Positions 22,417 to 35,393 of a stretch of 64,000 nucleotides of DNA are shown piece after piece (the first letter of the stretch is position 1; each line of letters opens with the position of its first letter). This DNA is from Entophlyctis helioformis (Eukaryota > Chytridiomycota > Chytridiomycetes > Chytridiales > Chytriomycetaceae). Both the position numbers and the translations under genes were made by a program. Below the pieces are notes generated by a model, which worked only from the letters and a program-made list of their open reading frames with translations, was not told the DNA's origin and did not search any database. The stretch spans positions 21,361 to 85,360 of the forward strand of contig JAHLKH010000117.1 in assembly GCA_025526915.1 (NCBI GenBank), written 5' to 3'.

Positions 22417-24514
22417 TCATACCTTGCGCTTCTCTGCACAGATGGGACAGAACCACTTGCCCTTGACAGGATCTGTGAGGCCGACACATGTGTAGTGGAA
22501 CCACTCGATCGAGCACTGGCATGGTCCACACGCGTATGGCAACGTGAGTTGCCAGCCCAGCTAGCCACCATTTGAGCAGATCGCCCGACAAGGCAATGAC
22601 ACTCACGTCGTCATTGTCGCACTGCAGGCACGCCGTTGAGCCCCCAGTTCAGACGAGTTGAGCGTTCGAGTCAATGTATGGTCGGTCAGCGACGGCCCGT
22701 TAGCAAACGGCCGGTAAAGCCGCAGAATGAAGATATGGCGATAGCATCTTGCAAGGCGTTCACGCACCGCTTTGAACACACAAAGTTGCATCAAGTCAGT
22801 AACGGGGCGGAGCAGAATCTTCACAGCAAAAAGTCCAACCGACACGCTTGGCAGCACTTACCAATCATCTCGCCAAACGATACTTGCTTGCAGATGCAGT
22901 AGGTGGGCTCGTTGGGATCAATCTCCATGTCGACAGCAAACTTGTCCTTGCCAATCTTGATCTCACTGGCAGAGTGCGTCAGCATGCACCAAGCAAACCC
23001 ATGTCCGATCCAGCGCAGCTCTGGCCGCTTTCACTGCAAGCGCACTGCGCGTCCAGACCAGGATACCTTTTCTTGTTCTTCACCGTCGACTTTTTGTTTC
23101 CGCCATTGCCGCTGCCGCTGCCGTTTCCGTTGCCGCCGCCATTGCCCATGCCGCCCTGGATGCTCATGGCCAGCCCAGAGGCAGCAGAGACGGAGGCGGC
23201 GGCATAGCCAACATCCATACCGGCGATCGGGGCAGCAGTGGCCACTCCAGCACCCATGCCACCGCTGCCTCCATTGGGATTGATGCTGCTGCTGTTGGCG
23301 CTGCCTGCTCCTCTGTATGCCGCTGCGGGTCTCTGTGGCGTGGGTGTGGGCGAGTCGCGGGTTGGGTCACGGTCGTCTTGGATGCGTTTCCCTGGATAAG
23401 AGGCATTGGAGTGTCAGCGGCAGCATTGGCACGGCACCCAGCAAGCACGAGAGCAAAGCAGCAGGGCTAACGTTTGGTCGGTGTGTCCGAGGCTGTGGTT
23501 TGGATAGTGGGCAAGCCATTCACGGAAAAGTCAGAGGGGCGATGCACGGGGATCTGGCATTGGGCCGAGTGAAGTGGGTACCTGTGACTTGCGAGCGACG
23601 GCCACCGCGCTGGGCGACAAGCTCGCGAGTCTTGTCGACACGGATGGCCTTGATGTCTTCACGCGCGCCATATGCCGTAGCAGCCGACGACAGGATCTTG
23701 GGCCCGGTCATCTGCTCCTCTTCGTACTTTGCCAGATCCTCATCCAGCCGCCGAATGTGTCTGTCGACCTGCCCATCATCACAGCGGGCAACGTGCCGTG
23801 CTCGTCAGTCTGACGATCGACTGGCGAGGCAGCACACGAGCCACAGGAAGCAGCGCACCATGTCGTAGGTCTGCATGGCCAGAGCCACCTTGTCGTGGCC
23901 GTGCTTGAGGCAGCCCTTGAACAGCCCGGACAGCGCTTCCAGATGGGCGATTCGGTCCTGCCTTGACATGTTGCGCACGTCGTCCATAAAGGCCTGTGTC
24001 TCTGTGCGGACCCTGCTCATGGCATCTGCGGTGGCGTGAGTGGTGACGGGGATACTCGGGCATGCGGACAGCACGACGGGTCGCTCGGCAGTCCAGCGAG
24101 CCGACCTTGGGCCTGGGCATCCAGCTCGCGGATCTGTGCAGACCAGCGCCGGTCAGTGGGCAGGCAGACAGATGCAGGCAGCAGCCACAGAGCCATGCGC
24201 ACCAGCGTAAAGTTGCGGGCCAGTTCCAGGGGCAGCGACTCGAGGGCTGCACGGGCCGAGAGTCAGCCAGACGGTCAGTCAGCCAGACGGTCAGTCAGTC
24301 GGACGGTCAGCCAGCCAGACGGTCAGTCGGAAGTCCATGGGCGGTTCATGGCGGATGCACAACAACGCACTGTCCAGGTAGTCCTGAGGGGCGGCAGCCA
24401 GGCAGGTTGTTAGTCAGGTGGCCAGGCAGGTTGTTAGTCAGGCAGCCAAGTTGTTAGCCAGTGGCAGGCCACCAGCACGCAGCCGCCCACCTCGAGATAC
24501 GACGTGGCCGCCAT
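22417..24514 (-). CDS. ING-family PHD-finger protein
   Basis: Chromatin reader subunit of histone acetyltransferase or deacetylase complexes; its PHD finger binds H3K4me3. The start at 24514 gives MAATSYLE, joined to DYLDSA and [14 protein letters not shown], the classical ING N-terminus. Then come [52 protein letters not shown], a Gly/Asn-rich linker ([17 protein letters not shown]) and the PHD finger: [14 protein letters not shown], a 15-nt exon CDNDD (22621-22607), then [28 protein letters not shown] and TGA at 22419-22417. Aromatic cage residues Y and W are present. The frame at the donor after GEMI does not join cleanly to the 15-nt exon, so that splice is unresolved. The first introns hold GTCAGCCAGACG repeats. 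Confidence 0.88.
24255..24450. repeat. Tandem short repeats in ING introns
   Basis: About five imperfect units of CAGACGGTCAGTCAGC-like sequence (about 24269-24332) are followed by three units containing GGCAGGTTGTTAGTCAG (about 24403-24452). Both are intronic. Confidence 0.7.
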
Positions 24515-26598
<2,084 letters not shown>

Positions 26599-26734
26599 GA
26601 AGGCCAAGTGCGTTGAGTAATCACCTGCGCCGCCTTCCCATGGAATGCCCGTGCTGTGCTTTTTGCTGTGCTGACAATGCCCCCCTTGTGTGACAGATCC
26701 CAGGCCCGTCTATACATGCCCCATCCCTCGCAGC

Positions 26735-28429
26735 CATGCCGCTTCGTGCCATTTCCGCGCACTCTCTCTCGTCCCGCTCCACCCGCTCCACCCATCTCCA
26801 GCCCAGCTTACCTTTGATCGCCGTGTCTGCGCCATGCCCACAATATCTCTCCCCAAGCCCTCAATGAAGATCCATTCTCAGCAGCATTCCAGGAGTTGCA
26901 TGGAAGCAGTGCTTCGTTGTGTGCCATGGCTGCGGCTGTTGATGGATCTGTCTCTGCTTGGCGCACTCGTCAGACGGCCAGCCATCCAGCCACTTTTTGC
27001 ATCGCTTCATCGCTTCATCCCGATCAACCTAACAGCCATGGCCTCATCTCCGTTCAAGCTTGCTCACACGCTGGTTGGTGCAGCGCTGCAGGCCTGTCTG
27101 CGCGGCTTGGTTGGCTGACCGTGCTGCATGCTGCGCTTGGTGCGGCCACCTGCACACAGCTGCCTCTGTCTAGACGCCTCTCGCTGCTGCCGTCCGCGCA
27201 GGTCCCATCCATCGCTGCTGCCCGCTGTTTCTCTGGTCTGGCTCGGCACCAGCCAACCTCGTCGACCCCAAAGTCCCTTGGAATCCCATATGTGATAGAG
27301 TCTTCGGTAGGCGTCTGCTCTCTCAAGCGGCCCGCTCAACAGCCGCCTTGCCCGCCGCTCCTCTGACCCCCGCTTGCCCTCCCACCTTTTGCCGTCCTGC
27401 AGCCCAAGGGCGAGCGTGTCTTTGACATCTTCTCGCGGCTCCTCAAGGAACGCATCGTGATGCTCAACGGTGAGGTCGACGACACCGTGTCGGCGGTGAT
27501 CGTGGCCCAGCTCCTCTTTCTCGAGGCAGAGAACCCCGAGAAACCCATCTCCTTTTACATCAACTCGCCCGGTGGCAGTGTCACGGCCGGCATGGTAAGG
27601 CAGCCGCCGTGAGGATCTGCAGCATGCCTGATCGTTTGGCTGACCATCCTGCGCTATGGACATGCATGCCTTGCCATCACAGGCCATCTATGACACGGTA
27701 AGCACGCCTTGCGCATTCCTCGCTGCCCACTTGTTCCTTCTCTGCTTGCTCAGACAACTGACGACGACCCGCCTCGCATGCACCTTCCGGCATGCACCTG
27801 CTGCAAACACAGATGCAGGTGAGACGGCCAATACACGTGCCATGGCCGTGATGACAGATCATGACCGATCCCGTGCCCGTACTCACCCAATGGATGCGTT
27901 GTTGTCGGCCGCCTCTCCAGTACATCCAAAGCCCCGTGTCGACCGTGTGCATTGGACAGGCCTGCTCGATGGGATCGCTGCTCCTCACTGCCGGCGAGCC
28001 TGGACAGCGTTCTGTTCTGCCTAATGCGCGTGTCATGATCCACCAGCCAAGGTGAATGGGCTTGCTACGGACAGATGCCCTTGCTGCAAGTAGCGATCGG
28101 CTTACACGATGCGCTGTGTTGCCAGTGGTGGCGCGGCTGGCCAAGCGTCCGACATTGCCATTCACGCCAAGGAGATTCTGGACATCCGCGAGCGTCTCAA
28201 CCGTCTGTATGTCGGCCACACTGGCCAGAACATTGATGTCATTGGTAAGCCACTGGATCGCTGCAGGGAAGCGCATGTTGATGGACAGCGACTGACTGGC
28301 CACGGCACGATCGCAGAACGGTGCATGGAGCGTGACCACTTTATGAGTGCCACACAGGCTGTCGCATTTGGCCTGGTCGACCGTGTGCTCGAAAAGCGGC
28401 CTCCTGCCCTTTCTTCTTCTCCGAAATGA
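26735..28429 (+). CDS. CLPP: Mitochondrial ATP-dependent Clp protease proteolytic subunit
   Basis: Serine peptidase tetradecamer of the mitochondrial matrix, working with ClpX. Secure exons: 27202-27306, 27403-27594, 27683-27697 (15 nt), 27813-27818 (6 nt), 27921-28051, 28126-28244 and 28317-28429. Seen: [54 protein letters not shown]; catalytic Ser in [11 protein letters not shown]; His in MIHQPSGGA; a [10 protein letters not shown] block; [17 protein letters not shown]. The C-terminal extension is short. The 5' end is uncertain: ATG 26735 starts [19 protein letters not shown], which looks like a mitochondrial presequence, but the exon link to 27202 was not settled. ClpP is missing from baker's yeast but kept in many other fungi. 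The upstream region contains a fragment resembling the dispersed repeat (about 26958-27035). Confidence 0.9.
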
Positions 28430-28561
28430 AGAGATGTATGACCGACGTTGATGGTGCAGCGATCGACTCTGGCAAGGCATCCATCGGCTTGCCTCATCAT
28501 ACCGCCTGCTGCCGTTTGTCTTCAAAGAATTTATCGTCGATCTCGCCAACCCGTTCGAAAT

Positions 28562-29885
28562 ATGTCAATCGAGATCACTTGGCCGTACGGCGGACAGCAG
28601 GTGTGTGACTGTGTGGATCATGGTTTTGGCCGCTGTGCTTCCCGGCAGACAACAGGCAGGCCGTGCTGAGCAGGGGCTGTGCCGCTGCTGCCCATCTCCG
28701 GCGCTTGCCTGCCAGCGTCTTCACTGCTTGGCAATCACATCGCATCGCATCTCTCAGCAGCCTCGATTAACGTCAGCTGTGTTTGCCTGCAGGTCATTGT
28801 TACTGGCGAGTTTGACGACTGGAAGCAGTCTGCCGCTGCCACCAAGGTGTGTTGCAGGCCTTGCCCGATTGCGCTGCTCTGTTGTTGCTCTTGCTCTTGC
28901 TCTTGCGGCGGCTGCTGCTCGACTCCACCCTGGCTTGGCCCATCCATCTCACAATCTCACGGGCATCGGCTTGACGTGATGGCAGGGAGACGACGGCATC
29001 TTCCGGGTGCTGATCAAGCCGCCCAGTGGCCTTGCCGAGCTTGTCTTCAAGTTTGTCGTTGACGGCGAGTGGCGGACGTCGCCCGACTTTGCCGTCCTGA
29101 CGGACGCTCTCGGCAACGCCAACAACTGGGTCGCTGTTGAGCTCGGTAAGTCGGATTACTGGCGTTGGTGGGCTCATGGTTTGGCGCTGATCGGGATTGG
29201 ACGGCATAGCATCACCAGTATCGGTCCAGGAGGCAGCGCAGGCTGGAGAGCCGCTGCCGCTCAAGGAAGAGGCTCAGCAGGCGCAGCAGGATGCCGTCGA
29301 GGCTGCGGAAGAAGTCAAGGCTGTCGTCGAAAGCGTGCAGATCCAGCAGCAGCCACCATCCGTCCTCGCCCAGTCTGCCACGCTCATCTCGAGCGTGACT
29401 GTCGACCAGGCCACCGAAGACAAGCTCGACATCCAGCCCGCCCCTGTGGCCGCACAGACGGTCGAGGCTGTCCAAGATGAGATCGCCAACATCAAGATCA
29501 GCGGTTTCGCCAGCAAGGCCCCGAGCAAGGCGGTTGAGGATCTCAACACCAAGGCTCCAAAGACTGCCCAGAACGCCATCGATGCGATCAATGCAAGCAG
29601 CATGGCTACCCTCATGCCCGACGAGTCTGTCCCCCAAAGCGCCGTGTCTGCAGCCGATGCGGTTTCCGGCGGCACGCTTGGCCGCTCCAAGTCTAAGGCA
29701 AAGAAGAGACGCAGCATCGCCGACATGGTATGTTCACAATCTCCACTCGCATTATGCTGCTGGGGCATCTCCACTGACAGCTGCTGGATGCGACCTTGCC
29801 TGGCAATGCGCTGCAATGCATGCAGTTCAAGGGCATCTTCTCCAAGAAGCCGTCCGCATCGGCAGCAGCGTCGTCGTCCACCTGA
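28562..29885 (+). CDS. CBM48 (AMPK-beta-type glycogen-binding) protein, Crp1/Mdg1-like
   Basis: Exons: 28562-28600, 28793-28846, 28986-29145, 29210-29727 and 29826-29885. The N-terminal 85 residues form a CBM48/E-set domain: MSIEITWPYGGQQVIVTGEF, DDWKQS, GIFRVLIKPP, LVFKFVVDGEWRTSPD. This arrangement, a lone N-terminal domain with no kinase-interacting C-terminus, resembles the yeast Crp1/Mdg1 proteins rather than AMPK beta. The rest is acidic and Ala/Gln/Val-rich (residues about 95-240) without recognised fold. A basic patch SKSKAKKRRS comes next, and a last exon FKGIFSKKPSASAAASSST. A cytoplasmic or DNA-structure-binding role is possible from the yeast relatives; nothing here proves it. Confidence 0.8.
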
Positions 29886-30042
29886 TCAGCGCCAACTTTC
29901 TGTAATCCACTCTATGCCCCAACTCTGTCGCAGCCAAGCGATTCTCTTTCTCTTGGTCTGCACAAGTCTCGACCTGTCTCTCTCGACCTGTGAGCCGAAA
30001 GCCCAATAAAACCGTCTTCGACGCGTTTGTCCCGCCAACGAC

Positions 30043-32535
30043 ATGGACTGCCCTCACTTTAAAGCCGCCGTCTTTCAGCCTACTGTCGTTGAAAGCGTGC
30101 TGCTCTCCCACGTTGGCGAAGTGGAGAGCACTCTATCCTGCCATGGATGTGACCAGTCCACCGCGAGCCGATGGATATGCCTTGCATGCGGCGAGGTCAA
30201 CTGCGGACGGCAAGCAGCCCCTTGCCTCCCGTCACGATTCTGCAGCACAGCACTCATTTCGGCTCACATGCAGGTTCGTCAAGGCCCATGCCCTCGCACA
30301 TTACCAAGAATCCACTCACCCGGTTGCTCTTGATCTCGACAGCCGCGCATGTCACTGGTAAGTGGCCCAAGCGGTCATGCCATACCGCATGCATGTCGCC
30401 TGACACGACGACATGTCTACTGTGCCATCTTGAATCTGCTGCCTGCAGCTACACTTGCGACGAGTACATTCATGCAGGTGCGCTCGAATCTGCTCTGGAC
30501 GATCTCCGCGTACGCGTTGCGGCCCTTGTCTCGCCAGAAGATGCCTCGTCCACTCTGTGAGCCTTGCTTGGCATGCCTCTCCGCTGCCGGAGCTGCCAAT
30601 GCTTCACAATGGCTGATCCAGCCGCACATCAATCTGCAACATGTCCAATCAGGAAACAACGTGGTGGACGCCAAAAGTACAAGAACATGACCGGCTTGGG
30701 CAATCTGGGTACGTCCACACGGATATCGCTTCGAAATGTGCCCACATTGGCTGATCACATGCATGCGGGTCGGTCGGAGCAGGAAACACCTGCTTCATGA
30801 ATGTTGTGCTGCAGACACTTTGGTGCGTCCGCCATGCTCAAGCAGAACGACTGTCTGCACGTGTTGCCTGCTGAGTTGGCATCCGCGTCGATATGTGTCT
30901 GCAGCCACACGGAAATTCTCAAACAGCACTACCTTCAGCCTCTGATCTCTCCCGTATCGTCGTCGGCTCCAGCACTGCCTGCAGACACGCTTGCTGTTGG
31001 ACGTACGACGCGGCAGTCAGCAGCCAAGCAAAACGACATGTATACCTCGAGTTGAGATGCGATCGATTGTTTCTGCAGATCGTGCCATTGACAACCATTG
31101 CACTGGACCTAGATTCATCTGGGGCGAGTTTTGCAAGATTGCTGAGGACATGTGGCAGACGTCGTTGCATACTCTTGTCCCAGAAGCGCTTCTGCAAGCC
31201 ATTTGGAAAGTCGTTCCCGCGGTATGTTGTCTATGCTGCCCAGAATCCATCGCATGCCGAGCTGACTGCTGGCCATTTTCAAAGTTTCGTGGCTATCAGC
31301 AGCAGGTAAACAGCCCAAGAACGCACCGTGTCAGCCGTTGGCCGCTATTCATCCTTCCATGGCACCGCCTTGTACACGTACAGGATGCGCAAGAGTTTCT
31401 GCGGTATCTGCTCGATCGGATGCAAACGGAGCTATCCAAGAGAAAGGGGCGGACGGTGGTCATGCAGGCCTTCCAGGGATCTCTCTACAACAAAGTACGA
31501 GCGGCCTGTCGCGCACTGCTCAAACAAAACGGTTGGTTTCTGGCCAACTGACTTGCCGGCAACTCATCACCGCAGGTCACGTGCTTGGAGTGTTCCAAGG
31601 TTTCCATCAAAACAGACCCGTTCCTTGATCTCTCTCTGCCGATCCCGGAAAAGTACCTTGGGAAAGGCGGCATGTGCACACTGGAAGGTTGGCATGCTTT
31701 GACGACTTGAACGGACGAGCACCGTGCGGTTTGGCCTGACGGCATGGTGGATCTGACGATTTCCGGCAGACTGTTTGACGGCATTTACAGAAGTCGAGCA
31801 ACTGACGGACGCCGAGGCGTACCACTGCGACACATGCAATCAGATGCGTCCTGCAACCAAGCGACTGTGCATTCAGCGACTCCCGCATGTAAGAGATCCA
31901 TTTTGTGTCTGTGGTCTGTGGCCAATCGAGCATCTTGCCACCGAGACGGGTCAGTAACGGTGCCGATGCAGGTGCTGAGCTTCCATCTCAAGCGCTTCCG
32001 ATACAATCGCCAGACGAGATGCAAGATTGACGCGTTTGTCAAGTTTCCACTGGTCGATCTGTCCATGGAGTCGTTCACCAGCAAGCCGACGGAATCGCAC
32101 TCCACCTGTTCCAACAGCAAGGAGTATGTCTATGACCTGTACAGTGTCATTGTGCATCACGGCTCGTCAGGTGCGGGCCATTACATCTGCTTTGTGTGGA
32201 ACCCGAGCCTTGCGGCGTGGTTTGAGGTGAACGACGGGAGCGTGCGCCAGGTTGGGCAGGATGTTGTGGAGGAGCAGCAGGCGTACATGCTGTTTTACAA
32301 CCGACGGTGGCGTCAAAGCGGCAGCAGCAACAGTGGCAGCAGCAACGGCGGCACGAGCGTGGGCGAGAGATCGCCATCAGCCAGCATGCTGACTCCACCG
32401 CCGGCTCCACCGCCAGCCCAACACGGCCGGATCACACGCAACAGCGTCAAGCGGGGCACGGCAGAGACGGTGGATCCAGCAAGTCAAGCCATGGCGGACA
32501 GCGATGCTGAGTCGAAGCGGATGCGATCGGAATAA
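30043..32535 (+). CDS. USP3: USP3-type ubiquitin carboxyl-terminal hydrolase
   Basis: Cysteine deubiquitinase with an N-terminal UBP zinc finger; the animal orthologue removes ubiquitin from histones H2A/H2B. It starts MDCPHFKAAVFQPTVVES. Zinc-finger residues are visible in STLSCHGCDQS, RWICLACGEVNCGR, HALAHYQESTHPVALDL and CYTCDEYIH. The catalytic Cys box GLGNLGNTCFMNVVLQTL is split by an intron near 30710. Then WKVVPAFRGYQQQDAQEFLR, VTCLECSKVSIKTDPFLDLS, HCDTCNQMRPATKR, SFHLKRFRY, and the His box HHGSSGAGHYICF with NDGSV. The Ser/Gly-rich tail runs to TAA 32533-32535. The match to USP3 is closer than to Ubp8/USP22 in the FRGYQQQDA segment. Several introns; exon edges in the middle are approximate. 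Confidence 0.9.
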
Positions 32536-32647
32536 ACACCGAGTTCGCTAACAAACGAAATGTACAGCGGCGTGAGTGCTGCCACACACGAGGCTTGCCA
32601 GATACACCGTGGACGTTGGAGCAGAGTGTACTGACCACGGCATCTGC

Positions 32648-32910
32648 ATGGTGGCGGAACCCTGCAACGCCCAGGACTGGGTGTGTGCGACGTGCAGGCA
32701 CCTCAACTGGTCGCAGCAGCCGGCGTGTGTCCAGGTTCGTCGTTCAACGTTGCAGGTCCTATGTGGGCCGCTGGATGGACGGCTGGACCGCTGGATGGCT
32801 CGACGACTGACTGGCCTGTGCAGTGCAACACACCTAGGACAGGCCATCAGGCCAGCACAACGGCCATGCCCATTCCGACAGAGCGGCCATCTCCCACTAT
32901 GCGGCCCCCC
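32648..32910 (+). CDS. RanBP2-type zinc-finger exon(s) upstream of the HMG gene
   Basis: MVAEPCNAQDWVCATCRHLN continues to PACVQ at 32734. After an intron ending at CAG 32821-32823 comes CNTPR, which completes a RanBP2-type finger: W-x-C-x2-C-x3-N-x6-C-x2-C. The finger is convincing, but the second exon then reads in a different frame from the HMG-box gene starting at 32918 and has no donor that reconciles them. It could be a separate small gene, an upstream exon of the HMG gene through an alternative acceptor at 32837 (which loses the fourth Cys immediately), or a sequence error. Confidence 0.45.
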
Positions 32911-32917
32911 TCAGGCC

Positions 32918-35241
32918 ATGGCGTCCATGCCGCCATCGTCGTCGCGCTCGGATACCCACACGTCGCCTGTTGCAGCGTACTCGTTTCCACACAACCATGG
33001 ACACGGACAACAGGGAGCGCCGTCTGGCCAGCCCATGGCCCCTGCTGCTGCCCACCAGGCTCCAGCAACCTACTACCACGACGGCCATGTCCACGATCGC
33101 AATCCACACGATATCCCAGCCCATATGCAGGCACCAACCGGCAGTAGCATGCCTCTGCATCCAATCCAAGCGATGCAGCACATCCAGCAGACGCCATACC
33201 AGCCACATCCAGCACACTCGCACTACCACCCGCATCCACACCAGCAGCAGCAGCAGCAGCAGCAACGACAATCGCACGAATCGTATAATGGCCACTACTT
33301 GCAAGCACAGCCAGATCTGCATCAGGCTCCTCATCACGGATCAGATCCACACACAATGGACACGCGGGCCTTTCCAGCCATCGGCTCTGCCCATCAGGCT
33401 GACTATCAGCCGCCATCCACCGCACACCAGCACCATGGACCGTCCCACAGCGTACCTCACGCACGAGCACCGACACCGACCCTCTCTGTCGGCCATCCCC
33501 CAGACACACCCGCGTCTGTCCATACACCGCCATCCGACGCTCATTCAACATCGATCGGCGCGCCAGTAGACGACCAGCAGCCAGCACCCCCACGAAAGAC
33601 GATGCCTGCGCCACAGCCAGCACATCCGCCTCCTCAGCCGGCCAATCGCGCTCCTCCGTCCTCCGCGCTGCCGTCTGCCACGCCATTCAGACTGCCAAGC
33701 CAACTGGTCGAGCCTCGCAGCAATGCTATGCGGCCCAACACACCCGACATGGACCAAAGCAGATACAAGCGCAAGTATGCAAGCCTGAAAAAGCAGCACC
33801 ACAGCGTCGAGCAGCAGATCCGCAAAATGGAAAAGGCACTCGCCAAGACCAAGCTCAAAGTCGCTCGCTCCAAGTTTGAGAGGCGGCTACTGCTCCAGAT
33901 GCTCGTGTCACAGGACGGCAAACAGGCAGATGGCAATACGCTGCAGGCACGCGAGCATAGCACTGCAGCCAGCTCAGAGTCAGAGGGCGGCATGTCTCTG
34001 TCGGACGATGGCGAAGGAATCCCAGAAGAAGACGAAGAGGACGAAGAGGACGCGGATGCCGAGGGAGCCGAGGACCGGCTCGTGGCGACTCCTGCCAAGC
34101 CACGGCGGCAGAGACGCAAGCGGCCCAAAGTCGTCGATCCCAACGCCCCGAGACGGCCCGCCAATGCGTTCATGCTGTTCTGTGACATGCAGCGCGACAA
34201 GCTCAAGGAAGAGCGCAAAGAGTTGCAAAAGAGTATGCCCGGCAGCGAGCAAGAGGTGGCACTCAGCAACATCACCAAAGCGCTTGGCCAGCGCTGGCGG
34301 AGCCTGTCGGACGTGGAGCGCAAGATGTACCAGGACCTATTCAAGGAGCAGGTCAAGCAGTACGATCGTGAGCTGTCCGACTATTTCCGGTCGAACCCAC
34401 AGGTGACGTACTCGGACATGGTCGAGTCCACGTCGCTGCTGCCCGACCTTGCCGACGACCCGCACGCACCCAAGAAGCCCGCCAATGTGTTTTTTGTGTT
34501 TTGCGAGATGGAGCGTGATCTCCTCAAGGAGCAGCGACGCAAGCTCAAGGAGGCCATGCCCGGCAGCGAAGAGGAGGCCGGTCTGTCCAACATCACCAAA
34601 GCGCTGGGCGTCAAGTGGCGTGCTCTGACGGACGACGAGCGGAAAGTGTACTATGACAAGTTTCGCGAGCAGCTGGCGATTTACACGCGGTATGTCGAGC
34701 AGAAGATGTCGATCCAGTCGAACGGCAATGGCCATGCTGGAGCGGGGTCGGCAAGTCTGGCAGGATCTGCTGGCTTTGGCGAAGGTGCGGATGCTGGTGT
34801 GGGTGTCGGTGCGGGAGAGAGAGAGGCAACTGGGCAGCAGCAGCAGCCGTTCCGGGGGATGAGGCGGTCGATGTCCTTGACGACGAAATGATGCCGGTTG
34901 TGACGGATTCGCCGCTTGAGGCGGGAGGCGAGCCAGCAGAGGAAGGAGGGGCCTATGACGAGACAGCGGCAATAGAGGCGGTGAACGCCAATGCCAACGA
35001 CTATAATCATGGCACTAGTAGCAGCAGCAGTAGTAGCAGCAGCATTGCAGGAGATCTAGGGTTGATGGACGGTGGCGACGGGCTGGACGATGTGCTTGAT
35101 GATGCATTGGACGACGTGAACAAGACGTCAGGAATGGGACTGCACGAGCTGGACGGTGCGCAGGCGGCCGTTGCTGTGCACCATCCCGACAACGACGAAG
35201 ACGAAGAGCAGGTCGACGTGGATCTGGGCGACCTCGAATGA
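32918..35241 (+). CDS. Double HMG-box chromatin protein with acidic tail
   Basis: DNA-bending nuclear protein. ATG 32918 gives MASMPPSSSRSDTHTSPV. About 270 residues of His/Gln/Pro-rich low complexity follow. Next is a coiled coil (about 33760-33900: KRKYASLKKQHHSVEQQIRK) and an acidic stretch of E and D. HMG box 1 is DPNAPRRPANAFMLFCDMQR...LGQRWRSLSDVERKMY; HMG box 2 is DPHAPKKPANVFFVFCEMER...LGVKWRALTDDERKVYY. The direct frame stops at 34891. A short intron ending at GGGCAG about 34837 would restore an acidic frame (PGDEAVDVLDDEMMPVVTDS, then poly-Ser and DLGDLE) to TGA 35241. The paired boxes with LCDM/FCEM and PGSE insertions resemble Nhp10-type HMG proteins, but no firm assignment is made. 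Confidence 0.8.
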
Positions 35242-35393
35242 AACGTTCCCGCAAATCGCGAAACGTTAGTGCACTGCCATGGCTTGGTCGTTGGACACGG
35301 GCGAGACGGGGCGGCTGGCCGACTAACCCGAGCGCATCTGCTCCCTGCTTTCTCGGCATGCGTGTGCGTGTGTCTGCGTATGTGTGCAGCAGC

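Noticed and set aside
30043..32535. Assignment as Ubp8/USP22 of the SAGA complex
   Set aside because: The zinc-finger order and the FRGYQQQDAQEFLRYLLD and SIKTDPFLDLSLPIP segments fit USP3 better.
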